This document shows positions 1-12,290 of a DNA stretch of 64,000 nucleotides, piece by piece; position 1 is the stretch's first letter; each line of letters starts with the position of its first letter. The notes beneath the pieces are model-generated. The model was not told the origin of the DNA. It did not search any database and saw nothing but the letters and a program-made list of their open reading frames with translations. The translations under genes were made by a program, and so were the position numbers. Source of the stretch: Roseibium album (GTDB lineage Bacteria > Pseudomonadota > Alphaproteobacteria > Rhizobiales > Stappiaceae); assembly GCA_001404055.1 (NCBI GenBank), contig CXTY01000001.1, positions 62,001-126,000 on the forward strand. Direction: 5' to 3'.

Positions 1-1
1 G

Positions 2-424
2 CAGAGCGAAATCGACAATCTCAAGCGCAAGGTGGATGCGGGTGCTGACCGCATCATCACGCAGTATTTCTTCGACAACGACATGTTTGACGCTTATCTC
101 GACCGGATCGCTGCCGCCGGGATCAATATTCCGGTTATTCCGGGTATCGTGCCTATCCACAACTTTGAGCAGACGATGGTGTTTTCGGCTAAATGCGGAA
201 CCTCGATTCCGCAGTGGCTTGCACGCCGGTTTACCGGTCTTTCCAATGATCCTGAAACCCGCAAGCTGGTTGGTGTTGCGATCGCCTGCGAACAGGTCAT
301 GGACCTTGTCGACCGCGGGATCACGGATTTCCACTTCTACACCATGAACCGTGCCGATCTGACTTACGCGATCTGCCACATGCTGGGTATGGGGCAGGAA
401 AACCCAAAAAAGGCCGCGGCCTGA
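2..424 (+). CDS. metF: Methylenetetrahydrofolate reductase, C-terminal part (MetF)
   Basis: The window opens inside this gene, so only about 140 C-terminal residues are present and no start is visible. The enzyme reduces 5,10-methylene-THF to 5-methyl-THF with a flavin, in the cytosol. Visible family signatures are the TIM-barrel segments DAGADRIITQYFFD and the following IPVIPGIVPI, then the FHFYTMNR strand near the C-terminus, all typical of MetF. It lies 163 bases upstream of metH on the same strand, and MetH consumes its product, so co-transcription is likely. Identity is secure; start and full length cannot be judged. Confidence 0.95.
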   Translation, partial: QSEIDNLKRKVDAGADRIITQYFFDNDMFDAYLDRIAAAGINIPVIPGIVPIHNFEQTMVFSAKCGTSIPQWLARRFTGLSNDPETRKLVGVAIACEQVMDLVDRGITDFHFYTMNRADLTYAICHMLGMGQENPKKAAA

Positions 425-587
425 AATAGCCGACACGATTAGCCCCTCTGTGCTCGGGACACCCTGGCATAAGTGATTGAAAAAATGTGCCAGAAATACA
501 TCTAACCGTTTGAAAGCCTTGGCTTTCCGGGAATGTGTTTCTGGTTCTGATACGAACCTGAACCAGATCATCTGGAAGGAAAACTCC
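425..587 (+). promoter_or_regulatory. Structured leader before metH (candidate translational switch)
   Basis: The leader holds several inverted repeats: ctggca 464-469 with tgccag 488-493; gaaagc 512-517 with gctttc 522-527; and an 8-base pair tctggttc 540-547 with gaaccaga 560-567. Bases 560-567 can instead pair in part with tctgg 571-575, which runs into the metH ribosome-binding site ggaagga (574-580). Bases 543-547 can likewise pair with gaacc 554-558. These pairings exclude one another, as in a switch. I do not recognise a SAM-II, SAH or cobalamin riboswitch consensus, so the function is inference. Confidence 0.4.
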
Positions 588-4316
<3,729 letters not shown>

Positions 4317-4346
4317 CATCTTGTCCAATAGGCAGTTGAAATTGAT

Positions 4347-4382
4347 TAGGCCTTCCGCGCACCGTCGCGGGAGGTCTTTTAA
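4347..4382 (+). terminator. Rho-independent terminator after metH
   Basis: A GC-rich hairpin with arms ccttccgcg and cgcgggagg (one G-T pair) is followed by tcttttaattt, 30 bases after the metH stop. Confidence 0.85.
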
Positions 4383-4770
4383 TTTGCAATCCAAATTAAT
4401 GATGTTTGTAAAATAAGGTAAAATTTCCCTAAAATGCACCAGGTGCGTATTTGAGATGTGTGCAATGTGGGATAGTGTTATGCGTGTAATGTTGATGTTC
4501 CGCTTGTGAGACATTCAACAAGGTGACCAATAGCGACTGTGTTGACAGCCATGGTTTTATTGGTTCGGCGCTGCCCGAATTGCAACCTGGATCCTCCAGC
4601 CTGGTTACACAAACGGCGCACCGCACCTTGCGAATGGTGTCACTGAGTATTCAAGCGTCCTGCGGGATGACTTGATGCTGGGCCAGACCCGATCCGGCCC
4701 CAATAACAACGATAATACTGACCCCAACGGCTAAAACGTTTATTGCCCCAAACGTCTGCTCACCTTCTTA
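4383..4770. other. Gene-poor stretch between metH and lysE
   Basis: About 390 bases with no convincing gene. Short reading frames lack good ribosome-binding sites. One frame, 4551-4646 on the plus strand, would encode 31 residues with two CxxC pairs (CPNC and CEWC), but no Shine-Dalgarno sequence sits at the expected distance. Small inverted repeats such as ggcc...ggcc occur around 4680-4700. No function is assigned. Confidence 0.5.
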
Positions 4771-4796
4771 AAAACCCGGCCAAAGCCGGGTTTTTT
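4771..4796 (-). terminator. Bidirectional terminator, downstream of the LysE gene
   Basis: The arms cccggc and gccggg enclose a caaa loop, with an A tract on one side and six T on the other, so it can stop transcription in both directions. It sits 8 bases past the LysE stop on the minus strand. Confidence 0.85.
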
Positions 4797-4803
4797 GTGC
4801 GTT

Positions 4804-5445
4804 TCAGTTTGTACTCGTCAGCAATTTTGATCCGGCAAACGCAAAGAAACTGCCTAGAATGAATTGAATGGTGCGCCTGGCTTGTCCGTACAGCCTGACC
4901 ATGAGCGGTGTCGAGAATGCTATTGCGTAAAGGACATGCGCAACAACTGATAGAGTGAAGGTGCCCAGCACGATCACTGCGCCAACCCAATGTGGAGCAC
5001 CTTCTTGCAGACCAAGAGAGATGATTGCAATCCAGGTTAGGGCGGCTTTTGGGTTCGTCATCTGGATTAAATAGCCGCGCATCGCGTAGCCAACAGGCGA
5101 GCGTCGGCCACCAGCAAGCTCCCGAGCTTCAATGTCCTTGTTGGACGAAGCCGATTTGAATGACTTGTAGGCAAGCCAGATCAAATAGAGACCTCCAGCA
5201 ATCTTGATGACGATCAGCGCGGATGAATAAGCGGCCAGCAATGCAGACAGGCCAAGGACAGTCAGCAGGGCCCAGGTCAGAGAACCCGTTGCTACCCCAA
5301 GTGCCAAAGCCACACCAGATGGCCTGCCGACGCTCATCGAGGTGCCGATGACCGCGAGAATGTTCGGCCCCGGACTGGCAATCCCAAGCAGAAATGCAGA
5401 GTAGGCAAGCAAAATGCCAGGCAGGTATTCAGAAACTTGCTCCAT
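4804..5445 (-). CDS. LysE/RhtB-family amino-acid exporter
   Basis: A 213-residue inner-membrane protein of the LysE/RhtB family, which exports amino acids or their analogues. The family signature GIASPGPN is at residues 21-28, and about six hydrophobic helices are visible, separated after helix 3 by the polar segment KSFKSASSNKDIE. Length is normal for the family. The start ATG has agggaag about 6 bases upstream. It is a single gene with its own terminator, transcribed toward metH. The substrate cannot be read from sequence. Confidence 0.9.
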   Translation of the reverse strand: MEQVSEYLPGILLAYSAFLLGIASPGPNILAVIGTSMSVGRPSGVALALGVATGSLTWALLTVLGLSALLAAYSSALIVIKIAGGLYLIWLAYKSFKSASSNKDIEARELAGGRRSPVGYAMRGYLIQMTNPKAALTWIAIISLGLQEGAPHWVGAVIVLGTFTLSVVAHVLYAIAFSTPLMVRLYGQARRTIQFILGSFFAFAGSKLLTSTN

Positions 5446-5618
5446 TGAGGACTTCCCTGATTGTTTCAGGGGTACGATATCTCGATGAAATCGGCGATGG
5501 TTCGATACGGATCGAACTGTAATCGAAAATCTACCCGGCGCCGTATGGTGCCGACAATCGCCTCGATTTGGAACTCGAAATTTCTTGCATCAATGCGAGA
5601 ATCCGACCTTTTCGTGCA

Positions 5619-6308
5619 TCAATCCGTGGGAAAAAGTTTCTGCATGGCCAGTTCCCCATTTGGTGAAATATGGATCACGCGGCTTTTGGGTTCGCGCCTC
5701 AGCCACTGTTCTTCCTGAAACCGTTTAAGGATTGCTGCGCCGAGACTGCCAGCCAGGTGATTGCGCCGTTCGCTCCAGTCGAGGCAGGCCCGGCAAAGGG
5801 GGCGGCGGCTGCCAGCAAGGGCATCCAGATTGATGCCGAAGCCGAGCATGAAATCCTTGCCTGAATCTGTCAGGCCAAGACCACCTTTGTCGGATGAAAC
5901 GGTCAGAAAACTCCGCAATTGCAGGCTGTCGAATATCCTCACAGCCATGTCACCAGCAAGATGGTCGTAACAAACGCGGGCGGCACGCATGGCCGGATCC
6001 TTAGGGCCGGTGCGCGTGCGCAAATGACCTTTGCTCGCCGCAAGTCCCATGATGGATTCCAGCACCGAGGCGACTTCCGAACCTGCCAGCGTGAAGTAAC
6101 GATGCCGACCCTGTTTGGCCTGAGCGAGCAGGCCGCCTTCAGTCATTTTCTTAAGATGAGAACTGGCGGTCTGACCGGTGATGCCAGCTTCTGTAGCAAG
6201 CTCCGTTGCTGTCAGTGCCTTACCGCTCAAAAGCGCAATGAGAATGTTGGCGCGCGCAGGGTCGCCAATGAGTGCACCTATGCGGGCGATATCAGGGCCG
6301 CTTTTCAT
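5619..6308 (-). CDS. ArsR-type winged-helix transcriptional regulator
   Basis: A 229-residue DNA-binding regulator. Residues 1-85 form an ArsR-like winged helix, with [13 protein letters not shown], the recognition-helix region [13 protein letters not shown] and the wing QGRHRYF. The remaining roughly 140 residues form an effector domain with the cysteine pair of PLCRACLDW, which could bind metal or react with an oxidant (inference). ATG at 6308 is preceded by ggaag 7 bases away; a longer frame to 6530 would run through the divergent gene. It is divergent from the NIPSNAP operon, its likely target, across a perfect inverted repeat. Confidence 0.85.
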   Translation of the reverse strand: MKSGPDIARIGALIGDPARANILIALLSGKALTATELATEAGITGQTASSHLKKMTEGGLLAQAKQGRHRYFTLAGSEVASVLESIMGLAASKGHLRTRTGPKDPAMRAARVCYDHLAGDMAVRIFDSLQLRSFLTVSSDKGGLGLTDSGKDFMLGFGINLDALAGSRRPLCRACLDWSERRNHLAGSLGAAILKRFQEEQWLRREPKSRVIHISPNGELAMQKLFPTD

Positions 6309-6318
6309 CGTCCGGCTT

Positions 6319-6362
6319 CCATGGTTCGGTCTACGTCGAAGTATTGTCGTTGCGAACCATGG
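6319..6362. promoter_or_regulatory. Candidate operator in the ArsR/NIPSNAP divergent promoter
   Basis: The arms ccatggttcg (6319-6328) and cgaaccatgg (6353-6362) are a perfect 10-base inverted repeat separated by 24 bases. They lie between the ArsR-type start (6308) and the NIPSNAP start (6402). Position and symmetry suit the binding site of the adjacent regulator, probably controlling both directions. Confidence 0.6.
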
Positions 6363-6401
6363 CACACAGGAGATCCCAACACCATAAAAAATGGAAAACC
6401 C

Positions 6402-6734
6402 ATGATCACATGTTTCATCCGCTATCACATTGATCCAACCAAACGGGATGCCTTTGAGCAATATGCGCGCAATTGGGGGCAGGCTATCCCACGCTTCGGG
6501 GCGAACCTTTTCGGTTACTTTGCACCCCACGAGGGTTCAACAACATTGGCGTATGGTGTGTATTCGCTTGAGAATCTGGCGGCCTATGAGGCTTACAGGG
6601 CTCGGCTCTCGGCAGATCCGCTTGGCCAGGAAAACTATGCTTTTGCACAACGTGAAAAATTCATCTTGCGGGAAGACCGTACCTTCCTGAAACTGGCCTC
6701 CGCGCCACATGGCCAGGGAGAGGGCAGGGAATGA
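6402..6734 (+). CDS. NIPSNAP family protein
   Basis: A 110-residue dimeric alpha/beta-barrel protein of the NIPSNAP/ferredoxin-like fold. Visible marks are the opening [11 protein letters not shown], a central GYFAPHEG and the repeated aromatic positions in [19 protein letters not shown] proteins lack a settled bacterial role; several sit with monooxygenase-like genes, as here. The ATG at 6402 starts the conserved domain; the frame runs further upstream but through the operator. Its stop overlaps the next start (ATGA at 6731), so the two are translationally coupled. First gene of a four-gene operon. Confidence 0.85.
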   Translation: MITCFIRYHIDPTKRDAFEQYARNWGQAIPRFGANLFGYFAPHEGSTTLAYGVYSLENLAAYEAYRARLSADPLGQENYAFAQREKFILREDRTFLKLASAPHGQGEGRE

Positions 6735-7081
6735 TTGCAGTAATTTTTGAAGTGATCCCGCATGAGGACAAAAAGCAGAACTATCTGGACATGGCTGCAA
6801 AGATGCGACCACTGGTTGAACAAATCGATGGGTTCTTGTCGGTGGAACGCTTCCAGAGCCTGACAAATCCCGAAAAATTGCTGTCGGTATCCTTTTTCAG
6901 AGATGAAGCAGCGCTTGATGAATGGCGCCAACTGACAGACCACCGAAAAGCACAAAATGCGGGGCGCAATAATTATTTCAAAGACTATCGGCTCCGCGTC
7001 GGGCATGTCATGCGGGATTATGGCATGGAAGAACGCGAAGAAGCGCCGCAGGACAGCCGCGCCCTGCATGGAGACGCTTAA
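6731..7081 (+). CDS. Antibiotic biosynthesis monooxygenase (ABM) domain protein
   Basis: A 116-residue single-domain protein of the ABM superfamily, dimeric ferredoxin-like barrels that act as cofactor-free oxygenases or haem-degrading enzymes. The domain spans roughly residues 2-100: [14 protein letters not shown], the helix [13 protein letters not shown], and [14 protein letters not shown]. Overlaps the NIPSNAP stop by four bases. The related barrel next door suggests a joint heterodimer or sequential role; this is inference. Substrate unknown. Confidence 0.85.
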   Translation: MIAVIFEVIPHEDKKQNYLDMAAKMRPLVEQIDGFLSVERFQSLTNPEKLLSVSFFRDEAALDEWRQLTDHRKAQNAGRNNYFKDYRLRVGHVMRDYGMEEREEAPQDSRALHGDA

Positions 7082-7086
7082 CCCAT

Positions 7087-8007
7087 ATGCAAAACAGACC
7101 AGTTGAATACGCTCTGCTTGGCGTATTGGCCCTTTTGTGGGGCTCCTCCTACATGTGGATTGGTATCGCCTTGGATACGTTTCCACCTGCGACCTTGATT
7201 GCCATACGCGTTGCACTGGCGTCCGCTGTCTTGCTGGTTATCATGGTCATACAAGGTGTTCGCATGCCTTTGGATGGACGGACCTGGCGCTTGTTTTTCG
7301 TGCAGTCTCTGGTCAACAGCACTGGTCCATGGTTGTTGCTTGCCTGGGGACAGCAATATGCAGGAACCGCTGTTTCCAGCGTTTTGAACTCAACCTCACC
7401 CTTGTGGGTCTTTGCCTTTTCCTACCTGATATTGAATAGCGGCCAGAGGCCGGGAACACGACAGTTGTTTGGGGCGCTAGCGGGATTTTGCGGGATCGTG
7501 TTGATCGTTGGCGTCGGTGCGCTTGAGGACCTCGGCCAGAATTTTTTACCCCAACTGGCGGTGCTTTTCAGTGCGGCCCTTTATGGTATTGCGGCCTTGC
7601 GTGGTCGACATTTTGCGGGAATGCCGCCGATTGTACCGGCAACCGGAACGCTTCTTTGTTCCTGTCTCGTCCTCATCCCGATGAGCCTGGTGACCGACCA
7701 ACCCTGGTTGTTGTCTCCGGATTTCGCCGGGATCGGCTCAGCCGTGGTACTTGGCGTTGTCTGCACGGCGCTGGCGTTCTTGATCTACTTTCGTTTGTTG
7801 TCGACGCTCGGGGCGATGGGAACTGCCAGCCAGGCATATTTGAGATCAGGAATTGGCGTCTTTCTGGGAGTGGTCTTTTTGTCCGAAACACTAGACTTGG
7901 AGACCTTCGCCGGAATTTGTCTTGCCATATTCGGCGTGGTTCTGATCAACTGGCCAGGTGCAAAGAGATCAAAGCCCGCTACTCCTGCCGGCAAGGAAGT
8001 GTCATGA
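7087..8007 (+). CDS. DMT-superfamily (EamA) transporter
   Basis: A 306-residue inner-membrane protein with two EamA repeats and about ten hydrophobic helices. The N-terminus LLGVLALLWGSSYMWIGIAL is the standard first helix, with the WGSS motif, and LRSGIGVFLGVVFLSE near the end is the typical ninth-helix motif of the second repeat. EamA proteins export metabolites or amino acids. It starts 5 bases after the ABM stop and overlaps the cupin start by four bases, so it belongs to the operon and may export its product or substrate. Confidence 0.9.
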   Translation: MQNRPVEYALLGVLALLWGSSYMWIGIALDTFPPATLIAIRVALASAVLLVIMVIQGVRMPLDGRTWRLFFVQSLVNSTGPWLLLAWGQQYAGTAVSSVLNSTSPLWVFAFSYLILNSGQRPGTRQLFGALAGFCGIVLIVGVGALEDLGQNFLPQLAVLFSAALYGIAALRGRHFAGMPPIVPATGTLLCSCLVLIPMSLVTDQPWLLSPDFAGIGSAVVLGVVCTALAFLIYFRLLSTLGAMGTASQAYLRSGIGVFLGVVFLSETLDLETFAGICLAIFGVVLINWPGAKRSKPATPAGKEVS

Positions 8008-8426
8008 GTGTTCTAACCGTATATGAGGCCGGGTCCCGGCCAAGCAAACGCGCCAATCCCGACTATTTTACCGGCACAGTCTGGCAGGATACCGTGATTG
8101 ATGCTCCTGCTCCTGCGCGTGTCCGTGCCGTTAGAGTCACCTTTGAGCCCGGCGCTCGAACCAATTGGCACTCCCATCCGTTGGGTCAAACGCTGCATGT
8201 TCTGGATGGAGCCGGGTTCGTGCATCTCTGGGGGCAGAATAAACTCTCAATTCTGCCCGGTGACGTCATTTGGATCCCTCCAGGAATAAAGCACTGGCAT
8301 GGAGCGGGCCCGCAGACCTCACTTGTTCACCTGGCCATTCATGAAGAGCTTGACGGCCAGGTGGCCGAGTGGATGGAACCGGTAGATGAGAGGACTTATG
8401 CAGGCGGGTTGGAGGCGCGCAGATAG
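8004..8426 (+). CDS. Cupin-domain protein
   Basis: A 140-residue single cupin. Motif 1 is visible as [20 protein letters not shown] with the metal-binding pair His-x-His, and motif 2 as [17 protein letters not shown] with the third histidine. Related small cupins include mandelonitrile-lyase-like and carboxymuconolactone-linked proteins that bind Mn or Fe. The ATG overlaps the transporter stop (ATGA). Last gene of the NIPSNAP-ABM-EamA-cupin operon. The operon looks like a small oxidative detoxification or degradation unit; no substrate is evident. Confidence 0.88.
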   Translation: MSVLTVYEAGSRPSKRANPDYFTGTVWQDTVIDAPAPARVRAVRVTFEPGARTNWHSHPLGQTLHVLDGAGFVHLWGQNKLSILPGDVIWIPPGIKHWHGAGPQTSLVHLAIHEELDGQVAEWMEPVDERTYAGGLEARR

Positions 8427-8476
8427 GGTCGTTGGTCAGAACAAGCGTATGCCTTGTCTTGAGATGCCCGTTGTCG

Positions 8477-9037
8477 TCAGCGGGCAGTAGCGTCGTATTC
8501 CTTGACTGTGATGTAGTTGTATCCGTCGGCAATCAATTTGAAGGTGATGTTTGTCTCTTCAACTGATCGGGGCGTAAAGATTAGAACGAAGCCTTCCCAG
8601 CCCCGTCGGCTGTTGGCCCAGGGATGAAACACAGCCCAACCGGCATCGACAGCCTCTTGCGCTCGCTCCGGCGAGAGGGATGCATGCAAGCTACCATCCG
8701 GGTGCAGGTGAGCGAATTCCCGCCCACCTACAATTGCTTCCGGGTGAATCAAATCGAGGCTTTCGTCCAGCCAGAACCCTTTTGCACCAGGCAGGGAAAT
8801 CACGGTGGGGCGCAGCTTAATACCGGGTATCGCCTCAACAAGGTCCAGTAGATGCGTTGTCAGTTCTGGAACAGGCTGTGCATTGATTTGATAATGCGGA
8901 ACAGAATCCGTCGTGCTCGGCACTGGCCCCTTTCGCATTGGTAGCGGGGACTCTGCGGCAAACGCATTGCTCAGGATTATGCCAAGAAACAGCGTTGCAC
9001 CCATCAGTGCCTGGGCCGCGCGTTTTTTTTGGTGCAT
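8477..9037 (-). CDS. Exported luciferase-domain (DUF5519-like) protein
   Basis: A 186-residue protein with an N-terminal signal peptide (KKRAAQ, hydrophobic core to about residue 27, cleavage after AFA). The mature part carries the REFAHLHPDGSLHASLSP block and the AGWAVFHPWA block that mark the luciferase-domain/DUF5519 family, which has no established activity in bacteria. Here it would act in the periplasm. It lies downstream of cytochrome c' on the same strand with a 57-base gap. Family assignment is from recalled pattern and has moderate certainty. Confidence 0.7.
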   Translation of the reverse strand: MHQKKRAAQALMGATLFLGIILSNAFAAESPLPMRKGPVPSTTDSVPHYQINAQPVPELTTHLLDLVEAIPGIKLRPTVISLPGAKGFWLDESLDLIHPEAIVGGREFAHLHPDGSLHASLSPERAQEAVDAGWAVFHPWANSRRGWEGFVLIFTPRSVEETNITFKLIADGYNYITVKEYDATAR

Positions 9038-9094
9038 TACTCGGCTTTCCCCGATTGAAAATTCAAAGCGAGCTTCTGGCTCGGTGTCAGCAGC

Positions 9095-9565
9095 CTAGTT
9101 GGTCTCGCGAAACGCCTTGTGGCAAGCAGAGCAGGACGCTCCAACCGGCCCAATATTTGCGCGAATACCATCAACGCCGGAGCCGGCCGCAGCAGCAAGT
9201 TTCGTAGTGGCCTCGATGAGTTCACCATGAATTTTCGCGCTTTCCGGATACTTGGTCCAAGCCTCGACCTTGGCGCGTGTTTTTCCTGGGTTAGCCGTAC
9301 TGTCTGAGCCCTGGGGCCATGCCGCGCCCAAATTCATCGACGCCAGAACTTTCAGGTTGTCAGCAGCCGTCTTGGCTTGCTCGGCATTATAGTCGGCTTC
9401 GCCTTTCGCCATGGCACCCAATTGACCCAGGTTGAATGCATACAGCGTCATGAGTGACTTGCGTGCCTTGATGGCTCCATCAAACGTGTCATTCGCAAAA
9501 ACAGTGCCTGAGCTGGCGGCCAGGGCGATTGCCGCGGCGCAAATAAGACCAAGCTTGTTTCTCAT
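9095..9565 (-). CDS. Cytochrome c' / c556
   Basis: A 156-residue periplasmic haem protein with a signal peptide (cleavage after VFA). It is a four-helix bundle ending in the haem-attachment motif CSACH close to the C-terminus, followed by KAFRE, as in cytochrome c'. These proteins bind NO or CO, or carry electrons. ATG at 9565 is preferred because ggagag lies 6 bases upstream; the frame also has an ATG four codons earlier. Divergent from the LysR gene at 9660, which might regulate it. Confidence 0.92.
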   Translation of the reverse strand: MRNKLGLICAAAIALAASSGTVFANDTFDGAIKARKSLMTLYAFNLGQLGAMAKGEADYNAEQAKTAADNLKVLASMNLGAAWPQGSDSTANPGKTRAKVEAWTKYPESAKIHGELIEATTKLAAAAGSGVDGIRANIGPVGASCSACHKAFRETN

Positions 9566-9659
9566 CGAACTCTCCAATGCTGTGAAAATTTGAACAAGTG
9601 ATGGTGCTCATAGTTCCAAATTCGTGTAAATTCCGAAAAAAGCAGCAAGGAGTTGTGCG

Positions 9660-10541
9660 TTGACGCACAGGGTACGTTGGGACGATCTTCAATTTGTTCA
9701 TGCTGTAGCAGAGCACGGGTCTCTTTCGGCAGCCTCGCGCGCGCTTGGGGTAAACCATGCGACAGTCCTGCGCAGGATTGCCCTTCTGGAGGCGAACGCC
9801 AATGTCGTGCTCTTCGATCGCGGCAAGGACGGCTACAGGCTTAGACCGGAGGGGCGTGCGCTACTTGCCTCCCTCAAGCTCATGAAAGACGCGTCTGCTA
9901 AAATTTCACGAAACCTATCGTTGTCGTCGAAGAGTATCGACGGCACATTCCGGATTGCTACTACTGACGCGATCGCATGCATTCTGCTTCCCGGATATCT
10001 CGAAGCGCTGCGCGAGGCGCACCCTGACATCCAGATAGAAATTGCAGTCTCGAACAATCTGATCGACATGTCCCAAGCCAACGCAGAAATTCTTATTCGC
10101 CCCGGACAGAAACTGCCCAGTGAGCTTGTTGGCACATGTGCCGGCAGGCTCGCCTTCGGTGTTTTCGGTGCGCCGGAATATCTGGCAAAAAACGATCACG
10201 ACCGGGTCGAAGATCATAATTGGCTTGGTGTGATGCAGAATTTCGCCAAGTCCACTGTAGGGGATTGGCAATTTGCCAGCATTCGCGACAATTACGAGTT
10301 TTCCGCAGACAGTTTTTTGGCGCTGGCCAGTCTGGCCGAACGTGGGTTCGGGCTGGCGATGCTGCCGGTTTTCGTGGGGCGTAATAACAAACGCCTTTTG
10401 CCAGCGGAACGGTTTGCCGGAGGACCGGGGAATGATATCTGGGTCGCGACCCATCGGGATTTTCGGCGTCAGAAAAATATAGAGGCTCTCCTGGAGTTCT
10501 TCACCGACGCGGTGCGATCAGATGCTGATCGGTTGATTTAG
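9660..10541 (+). CDS. LysR-family transcriptional regulator
   Basis: A 293-residue regulator. Residues 1-65 carry the LysR helix-turn-helix (WDDLQFVHAVAEHGSLSAASRALGV), and residues 90-290 the periplasmic-binding-like effector domain. The start is TTG at 9660, because aaggag lies 7 bases upstream and no ATG or GTG fits in frame. Divergent from cytochrome c' across 94 bases, so that gene is the natural candidate target. Effector unknown. Confidence 0.9.
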   Translation: MTHRVRWDDLQFVHAVAEHGSLSAASRALGVNHATVLRRIALLEANANVVLFDRGKDGYRLRPEGRALLASLKLMKDASAKISRNLSLSSKSIDGTFRIATTDAIACILLPGYLEALREAHPDIQIEIAVSNNLIDMSQANAEILIRPGQKLPSELVGTCAGRLAFGVFGAPEYLAKNDHDRVEDHNWLGVMQNFAKSTVGDWQFASIRDNYEFSADSFLALASLAERGFGLAMLPVFVGRNNKRLLPAERFAGGPGNDIWVATHRDFRRQKNIEALLEFFTDAVRSDADRLI

Positions 10542-10593
10542 TTGCAGCCAGGATTACGCGGTTTCAAGGAACGTCACCTGAAGGGACGAAAAT

Positions 10594-11031
10594 TCAGTTT
10601 AGCTGCTGGACAAGTTCCAGTGTTATGCCTTCAGGGCCCCAGATGAATGCCATTTTGTAATTCCGAAACTCCATGCCGCCATTGCGCATTTTGACGCCAG
10701 CTGCCTTGAGTTTGGCGATTGTCGCGTCAAAATCATCTACTGCGAAACACATGTGGTTATAGCCAACCGCCGTCAGATCCCTGACATGCTCGTTCTGCGT
10801 TGGTGCAGGTTTGTTGTATTTCAGAAGCTGGATATCGAAATACGGCGTACACCCTTTCAAGACGAGTGTCACATGTTCCGCCTCGATCCCCGGCACACCC
10901 AGATAGTTCTCCATTATCTCGCCTGAGATGAGTTTGGTCTCTCCTTCTTCAAATCCCAGGAGTGAAAAGAATGCTTTTGCAGGCTCTACGTCGTTCACGA
11001 CGATTGTCATGTGATTGGGGTTCAGGACCAT
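10594..11031 (-). CDS. VOC (glyoxalase/dioxygenase fold) protein
   Basis: A 145-residue protein with paired beta-alpha-beta-beta-beta modules. It has HMTIVVND at residues 7-14 and YNHMCFAVDDFDATIAKLKAAG in the second half, with metal-ligand-like His and a terminal Glu in GITLELVQ. Such proteins are metal-dependent lyases, isomerases or resistance proteins; substrate unknown. ATG at 11031 has tggag about 7 bases upstream. The longer frame to 11139 begins with unrelated sequence. Divergent from the 2-oxoglutarate oxygenase gene. Confidence 0.88.
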   Translation of the reverse strand: MVLNPNHMTIVVNDVEPAKAFFSLLGFEEGETKLISGEIMENYLGVPGIEAEHVTLVLKGCTPYFDIQLLKYNKPAPTQNEHVRDLTAVGYNHMCFAVDDFDATIAKLKAAGVKMRNGGMEFRNYKMAFIWGPEGITLELVQQLN

Positions 11032-11336
11032 TGGAAATCTCCAGATGAATTGAAGGCTGGTTGGATTATCGCTTACATATGAAAAATTGGCGGTGTCACC
11101 GTAAGTTCCTGTTTGAGCGGCAGGACATGTCCCCTTCAATCGTCCTGGGTCATGAAATCCTTCTGTGTGGAATAATGACGTCCATGGTGTATCTCTTCAA
11201 TAGCGCAAGTGGGACGTGCTCTGTGTGGTGGAAATTATAGGTGCGGGTGCCAGATAGGCGTCAAGTGAAATAGCTTCCTGCAAAGGTTAGTATGCATTTT
11301 TATCCTCACTCCGAGCGTGGCAAGGGGAACGCCAAA
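11032..11336. other. Divergent promoter region, VOC / oxygenase
   Basis: About 305 bases between two divergent starts. It should hold both promoters. I see no strong inverted repeat, RNA gene or convincing small reading frame. Confidence 0.4.
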
Positions 11337-12290
11337 ATGGATATTCCGGTAATTGATCTGGAGCCGTTGAATTCCGGAGCGAAGAATGGACTGGAGAAGG
11401 TTGCCGATGAGATCGGAAAGGCTGCACGCGGCATCGGGTTTTTCTATGTGAGAAAACACGGTGTTGATGCGGACCTCATCAAGGGCACTTTCGCAGCCGC
11501 ACACGCGCTTTTTGCGCAACCGATTGACGCCAAAATGGCGCTGACGAAGGATTTTTTGCAGACCAATCGCGGCTATGTGCCCAGTGAAGGTGAGAACCTG
11601 GATCCAGCCAAGCCAGCTGATCTGAAGGAGGCGTTCAATATCGGTCTGGATCTTGCAGCCGATGATCCGCGCATCGTCAGTGGGGAACCGTTTCGGGCGG
11701 TGAACCAGTGGCCGGAAATTCCGGGCTGGAAAGAGGTTGTCTTGTCCTATTTCGACGCGGTTTGGGAATTGGGAAAGAAGATGCAAAGCGCAATCGCGCT
11801 GGATCTCGGCGCAGACCCTGCCTTTTTTGAAGACAAATTGGATGCACCACTGGCAACATTGCGATTGCTTCATTATCCGCCGCAGCCTGAAAAGGTCAAA
11901 GCCGGTCAGATTGGTGCTGGTACCCATACGGACTACGGTAACATCACGATCTTGCTTCCCGATACTGTTGGCGGTCTGGAAGTGCAGCGCAGGGACGGTG
12001 TCTGGCTGAAGGCGCCGACAATCGAAGGCACATTTGTCTGCAATATCGGTGATTGTCTGATGCGCTGGACCAACGACACCTATGTTTCGACACCTCACCG
12101 GGTCATCAACTCTGGTGGATTGGAGCGGTATTCGATTGCATTTTTCCTGGATCCCAACCCGGACACGGAAGTTTCGTGCTTGCCCGGGTGTGTTTCAGAT
12201 GAGAGACCAGCCAGATACCCGCCGATTTCTGCTGCGGACTATTTGAAATCCAGACTGGACGCCAGCTACGAACAGGTGAAATCCGGTTGA
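11337..12290 (+). CDS. Isopenicillin N synthase-like 2-oxoglutarate/Fe(II) oxygenase
   Basis: A 317-residue cytosolic oxygenase. The N-terminal DIOX_N domain (IPVIDLEPL, then IGFFYVRKHGV) is followed by the jelly-roll 2OG-Fe(II) domain with the iron ligands His and Asp of GTHTDYG and the distal His of STPHRV. Arg-Tyr-Ser (ERYS) would bind 2-oxoglutarate. Bacterial members include ethylene-forming and uric-acid or pyrimidine oxygenases; the substrate here cannot be named. ATG at 11337 is chosen because aaggggaa precedes it by 8 bases. Confidence 0.9.
   Translation: MDIPVIDLEPLNSGAKNGLEKVADEIGKAARGIGFFYVRKHGVDADLIKGTFAAAHALFAQPIDAKMALTKDFLQTNRGYVPSEGENLDPAKPADLKEAFNIGLDLAADDPRIVSGEPFRAVNQWPEIPGWKEVVLSYFDAVWELGKKMQSAIALDLGADPAFFEDKLDAPLATLRLLHYPPQPEKVKAGQIGAGTHTDYGNITILLPDTVGGLEVQRRDGVWLKAPTIEGTFVCNIGDCLMRWTNDTYVSTPHRVINSGGLERYSIAFFLDPNPDTEVSCLPGCVSDERPARYPPISAADYLKSRLDASYEQVKSG

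Noticed and set aside
477..587. 5' extension of metH to an upstream ATG
   Set aside because: The GTG at 588 has a strong ribosome-binding site, and the extension runs through the hairpins and has no MetH-like sequence.
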